The position numbers and the translations under genes are program-made. The notes under the pieces are model-generated. The model was given only the letters and a program-made list of their open reading frames with translations. It did no database searches and had not been told where the DNA came from. DNA of 64,000 bases from Sphingobacterium thalpophilum (GTDB lineage: Bacteria; Bacteroidota; Bacteroidia; Sphingobacteriales; Sphingobacteriaceae): the NCBI RefSeq assembly GCF_901482695.1, contig NZ_LR590484.1, positions 4,526,001 to 4,590,000 of the forward strand, written 5' to 3'. Positions 60,877 through 64,000 of the stretch are shown piece after piece; position 1 is the first letter of the stretch; the number at the start of each line of letters is the position of its first letter.

Positions 60877-63285
60877 ATGGTTATGGAAGAGAACAATAAA
60901 AATCGGAGGGATATGCAGAATTTGGATCATCAGCCCAATGCGGAGAATCCATTTAAACTCTTAAACCTAAAACTTGGCCCCGTAGAAAAATGGGCTGCTG
61001 GTATCCCGGCGGTAGTGGCTGCATTTTCGGACCTGATTGAAGAAAAAACAGTATTCCGGGGCACGAAAGCACTTTTCAGTATGAATCAGGCGGGTGGCTT
61101 TGATTGTCCGAGCTGCGCCTGGCCTGATCCGGACGACGAGCGTTCGCCGCTGGGCGAATATTGTGAAAATGGGGCCAAGGCGCTTGCGGAAGAGGCAACG
61201 ACCAAACGTGTGACGCCCGACTTCTTTAAAAATAATTCCGTGTATGACTTAGCCAAGCTCACAGACTACGAAATTGGCAAAATGGGCAGACTTACAGATC
61301 CAGTGTATCTGGCGGAAGGGGCAACACATTATCAGCCGATTTCCTGGGATGAAGCTTTTCATAAGATCGCTGCGCATCTCAATGCATTGGGATCGCCTAA
61401 CGAGGCTGCGTTTTATACCTCCGGCCGGACGAGTAACGAAGCATCCTTTGTCTACCAGCTCTTTGCAAAGGAATTTGGGACCAACAATATGCCCGACTGC
61501 TCCAATATGTGCCATGAAACGTCGGGATCGGCACTCCGGCCGACGATTGGGATTGGCAAAGGAACGGTAAAGCTGGATGACTTTTATGAAAGCGAGGTCA
61601 TCGTTATTATCGGTCAGAATCCGGGTACCAATGCGCCACGGATGATGAGTGCGCTGGAGAAAGCCAAAAAACATGGCGCTAAGATCATTGCGATCAATCC
61701 CTTGCCCGAAGCCGGTCTCATGGGCTTTCATAACCCGCAGCAGCTTAATGGAATCTTTGGTAGGGGTGTAAGTCTTGCGGATCTTTATCTTCCTGTCAGG
61801 ATCAATGGAGATATGGCCTTGTTAAAAGCGCTGGAGATGTTATTGTTAAAACTCGAAAGTGAAAACCCAGGAGCTGTTGTTTATGCTGATTTTATAAAGC
61901 ATAAGACAACTGGGTATGAAGAGTTTTTGATGCAATTTAGCAGCGGGCGGTATGATCTTGCGCAGCTGAGCGAGCTCAGTGGCGTAGCTGTCGAATCCAT
62001 TCAGAAAGCGGCCGAGCTGCTGGCTTTTAACAAGAAGATAATTTTCTGCTGGGGAATGGGATTGACGCAGCAGCCCAATGGTGTAGATATGATCCGGGAG
62101 ATTTTGAATATTTTGCTGTTAAAAGGCAGTATCGGCATTAAAGGTGGAGGTGTCTGTCCAGTCAGAGGGCACAGCAATGTACAGGGCAACCGGACCATGT
62201 TGATCGACGAGAAGCCTACTGCGGAGCAGCTGGACCGCTTGCAGCAATACTTCGGATTTGATCCACCGAGGGAGCATGGATATGATGTGGTTAGGGCAAT
62301 TAAAGCCATGCATGCAGAGCAGGTCAAATTGCTGTTTTGTATGGGTGGTAATTTTCTGTCGGCAACACCGGATACCAGCTATACGGCCAATGCACTTCGG
62401 AAACTTAATTTATTAGTCTGTGTGTCGACCAAGTTGAATCGGGGGCATCTCATCCATGGCAAGGAAGCACTGATTTTGCCCACATATGGGCGTAGTGATA
62501 AGGATATTGTGAATGGTGAGGTACAGATCGTTAGTACGGAAAATTCCATGGGTGTTGTGCAATCTTCGAAGGGAGTGCTTGATGCTGTCTCCAACAATTT
62601 GCTCAATGAGACACAGATTGTATGCCGTATGGCAATGGCGACATTGGGCGCGCGCAGTGTTGTGGATTGGAAGCGATTTCACGACAGTTATGATGCGGTG
62701 CGCGATGCCATTGAACGGTGCATACCGGGGTTCGAAAACTACAACGTCAGGGTCCGCCAGAAGGAGGGTTTTTATTTGCCCAATGCTGCCCGTGATCAGC
62801 AGGTGTTTGCAGGACAATTTGGCGGACGGGCTCCGTTTACACAGACTGAGTTGCCGGTAAACAAGCTTGAAGAAGATGAATATATGATGGCGACGACAAG
62901 GACTCACGATCAGTTCAATACGACGATTTATGGATTGGATGACCGTTATAGAGGTATTAAAAACGAACGGCGTGTGGTGCTTATGAATCAACGAGATATA
63001 GACAAAGCTGGTTTTAAGGCTGGCGATAAAGTTGATCTATTTAATTATGATGATGCTATAGAACGTATAGCGCCATTATTTGTGATTGTGCCTTATCAGA
63101 TTCCGGAGAAAAATGCAGTCACCTATTTTCCCGAAACAAATGTGCTCGTGTCGGTCAACAATGTGGTCAAGGAAAGCAATATGCCAGCTTCAAAATATGT
63201 GAAAATTAAGATCAAAAGACACGACCCGCAGATTTATCATAAGGTGGATGAAACGTTATATCTGGCAGCGAATCAGCGTCCCTGA
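60877..63285 (+). CDS. FdhF/YdeP-family molybdopterin oxidoreductase
   Basis: The 802-residue protein belongs to the bis-MGD (DMSO-reductase) superfamily, YdeP branch. It has FDCPSCAWPDP (Cys77, Cys80) and a third cysteine in GEYCENGAKA (Cys96), hallmarks of that branch; the probable Mo ligand is Cys212 in NMCHETSGSA; IIGQNPGTNAPR and GGGVCPVRGHSNVQGNRT line the cofactor. A C-terminal domain has TRTHDQFNTTIYG and the cofactor-binding YFPETNVLVS. YdeP in E. coli has been linked to acid resistance but has no established substrate. ATG 60877 and 60883 are both possible starts; TTG 60874 is less likely. Confidence 0.92.
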   Translation: MVMEENNKNRRDMQNLDHQPNAENPFKLLNLKLGPVEKWAAGIPAVVAAFSDLIEEKTVFRGTKALFSMNQAGGFDCPSCAWPDPDDERSPLGEYCENGAKALAEEATTKRVTPDFFKNNSVYDLAKLTDYEIGKMGRLTDPVYLAEGATHYQPISWDEAFHKIAAHLNALGSPNEAAFYTSGRTSNEASFVYQLFAKEFGTNNMPDCSNMCHETSGSALRPTIGIGKGTVKLDDFYESEVIVIIGQNPGTNAPRMMSALEKAKKHGAKIIAINPLPEAGLMGFHNPQQLNGIFGRGVSLADLYLPVRINGDMALLKALEMLLLKLESENPGAVVYADFIKHKTTGYEEFLMQFSSGRYDLAQLSELSGVAVESIQKAAELLAFNKKIIFCWGMGLTQQPNGVDMIREILNILLLKGSIGIKGGGVCPVRGHSNVQGNRTMLIDEKPTAEQLDRLQQYFGFDPPREHGYDVVRAIKAMHAEQVKLLFCMGGNFLSATPDTSYTANALRKLNLLVCVSTKLNRGHLIHGKEALILPTYGRSDKDIVNGEVQIVSTENSMGVVQSSKGVLDAVSNNLLNETQIVCRMAMATLGARSVVDWKRFHDSYDAVRDAIERCIPGFENYNVRVRQKEGFYLPNAARDQQVFAGQFGGRAPFTQTELPVNKLEEDEYMMATTRTHDQFNTTIYGLDDRYRGIKNERRVVLMNQRDIDKAGFKAGDKVDLFNYDDAIERIAPLFVIVPYQIPEKNAVTYFPETNVLVSVNNVVKESNMPASKYVKIKIKRHDPQIYHKVDETLYLAANQRP

Positions 63286-63878
63286 CGGGTAGCGGCGATC
63301 AGGGGTACCTGTTTTGCTTCTTGCGGTGTATTGACATTGAACAGTATTGTCGGATCGGCTGGTGTAAGCATTTGTACGGGCATGTTGTCGAGTGCTTGTC
63401 GGAGGGCGTAATTGCCTGCTGTCGCAACTTCCTGTAAGGTTCGATAGCTTTGCGGTTCCCAGATAGCTATCAGCGGCTCAGGCAGTCCATTTATCGGGTT
63501 TCGGAATGCCGTCACCATTTTGCTGCTGTCACGATGTGCGATGAGCTGTTTCAATGCCTGTTCATTTACAAAGGGTAGATCACAGGCCAGTACCAGCCAA
63601 GCGGAATGGGTATCGGATTCAAATGCACTTAAAATACCTCCCATAGGTCCTATATCCAGATGTGCATCAGGTAGCGCAGGAAAAGGTTGCTGCCCCAGTT
63701 CGGCGCATTGTTCGGGACGACAGGAAAAACAGACTTGAGCACAATAAGGGGCCAGCAAATCTGCTAAGTACTCACGCTGCAACTTGTCATGCCAGACCAT
63801 TTTCTCTTTTGGGGTTCCCATACGCCGGCTCTTTCCGCCGATGAGTATAAGGCCATTTAAAGAAGCTGATTTTTCCAT
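63273..63878 (-). CDS. mobA: Molybdenum cofactor guanylyltransferase MobA
   Basis: The 201-residue nucleotidyltransferase has the GTP-binding LILIGGKSRRMGTPKEK (residues ~10-26), LACDLPFV (metal-binding Asp) and NGLPEPLIAIW. It links GMP to molybdopterin to give MGD, needed by the FdhF/YdeP enzyme. Its end overlaps that convergent gene by 13 bases. The presence of MobA here and a MocA domain at 52.5-54.3 kb gives the cell both dinucleotide forms of Moco. Confidence 0.92.
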   Translation of the reverse strand: MEKSASLNGLILIGGKSRRMGTPKEKMVWHDKLQREYLADLLAPYCAQVCFSCRPEQCAELGQQPFPALPDAHLDIGPMGGILSAFESDTHSAWLVLACDLPFVNEQALKQLIAHRDSSKMVTAFRNPINGLPEPLIAIWEPQSYRTLQEVATAGNYALRQALDNMPVQMLTPADPTILFNVNTPQEAKQVPLIAATRQGR

Positions 63879-64000
63879 ATTGATACCATGTTTACTTCAT
63901 TTTTTTTCTTCACGCTGTCGTCGGTATGCACTCGAAAATGCGATACTATTCCATCAAAACGAAATTTAAGCAATTTTACTGAATTTGCGTGTGAATTAGC

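Noticed and set aside
1..64000. Mobile elements, CRISPR arrays, tRNA or rRNA genes
   Set aside because: No transposase or integrase translation, no regularly spaced repeats and no recognisable structural RNA were found on reading the window.

Overview
The window is a chromosomal segment of a member of the Bacteroidota, most likely a Sphingobacterium-like Sphingobacteriaceae. The evidence is two SusC/SusD outer-membrane pairs, an ECF sigma/FecR module, TAnnTTTG-type -7 promoter boxes, bifunctional MsrAB and MoaC/MogA proteins, and FucP-type sugar permeases. I see no rRNA, tRNA, insertion sequence, phage or CRISPR array. All calls rest on reading translations and motifs; no database search was run.

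Layout. (1) 1-1074: a partial SDR oxidoreductase divergent from an HxlR regulator. (2) 1197-14178: an ion and osmotic-stress region with NhaA, an alanine/glycine:cation symporter, a TrkH/KtrB + TrkA/KtrA potassium system, a DUF389 protein, an MscS channel, a BCCT osmolyte transporter, and a two-gene operon of glycerol-3-phosphate dehydrogenase plus a HAD-phosphatase/GT20 fusion. The fusion reads as glucosylglycerol-phosphate synthase/phosphatase, so the cell probably makes glucosylglycerol as a compatible solute. A CheY-like receiver follows. (3) 15061-22587: ECF sigma factor, FecR anti-sigma factor, SusC, SusD and a Tat-exported acid-phosphatase-like metallophosphoesterase, which looks like a phosphoester-scavenging locus. 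(4) 22847-29018: AraC regulator, small membrane protein, a decayed ECF sigma remnant, a second HxlR/SDR pair, MsrAB and an alpha/beta hydrolase. (5) 29272-41640: an amino-sugar utilisation locus with SusC, SusD, esterase, GH109-type glycosidase/oxidoreductase, NagB, sugar permease, NagA and a LacI regulator. (6) 41792-47562: MarR, GNAT, two sensor kinases, a nitrilase and an AraC regulator. (7) 47758-63878: a molybdenum-cofactor island with cysteine desulfurase, MoaC/MogA, MoaE, MoeB-rhodanese, MoaD, a TauE/SafE permease, a MocA-MoeA fusion, MoaA, XdhC, a two-subunit xanthine-oxidase-family enzyme (IorAB-like), FdhD, a small unknown protein, an FdhF/YdeP oxidoreductase and MobA.

How the genes fit together. 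In region 2, K+ uptake (KtrAB), osmolyte import (BCCT), glucosylglycerol synthesis (GpsA supplies glycerol-3-phosphate to GgpPS) and release (MscS) form a full hyper/hypo-osmotic toolkit. In region 5 the glycosidase releases an N-acetylhexosamine, SusCD and the permease import it, and NagA/NagB deacetylate and deaminate the 6-phosphate; no sugar kinase is present. In region 7 the general Moco pathway branches to a cytosine dinucleotide form (MocA domain, XdhC) for IorAB and a guanine dinucleotide form (MobA, FdhD) for the FdhF/YdeP enzyme, so both client enzymes and their dedicated maturation factors lie side by side.

The most interesting items are the glucosylglycerol/osmostress cluster, the FdhD-unknown-YdeP operon, the phosphatase-containing SusCD locus with an STN-less SusC, the TauE-type permease inside the Moco operon, and several inverted or direct repeats in regulatory regions.
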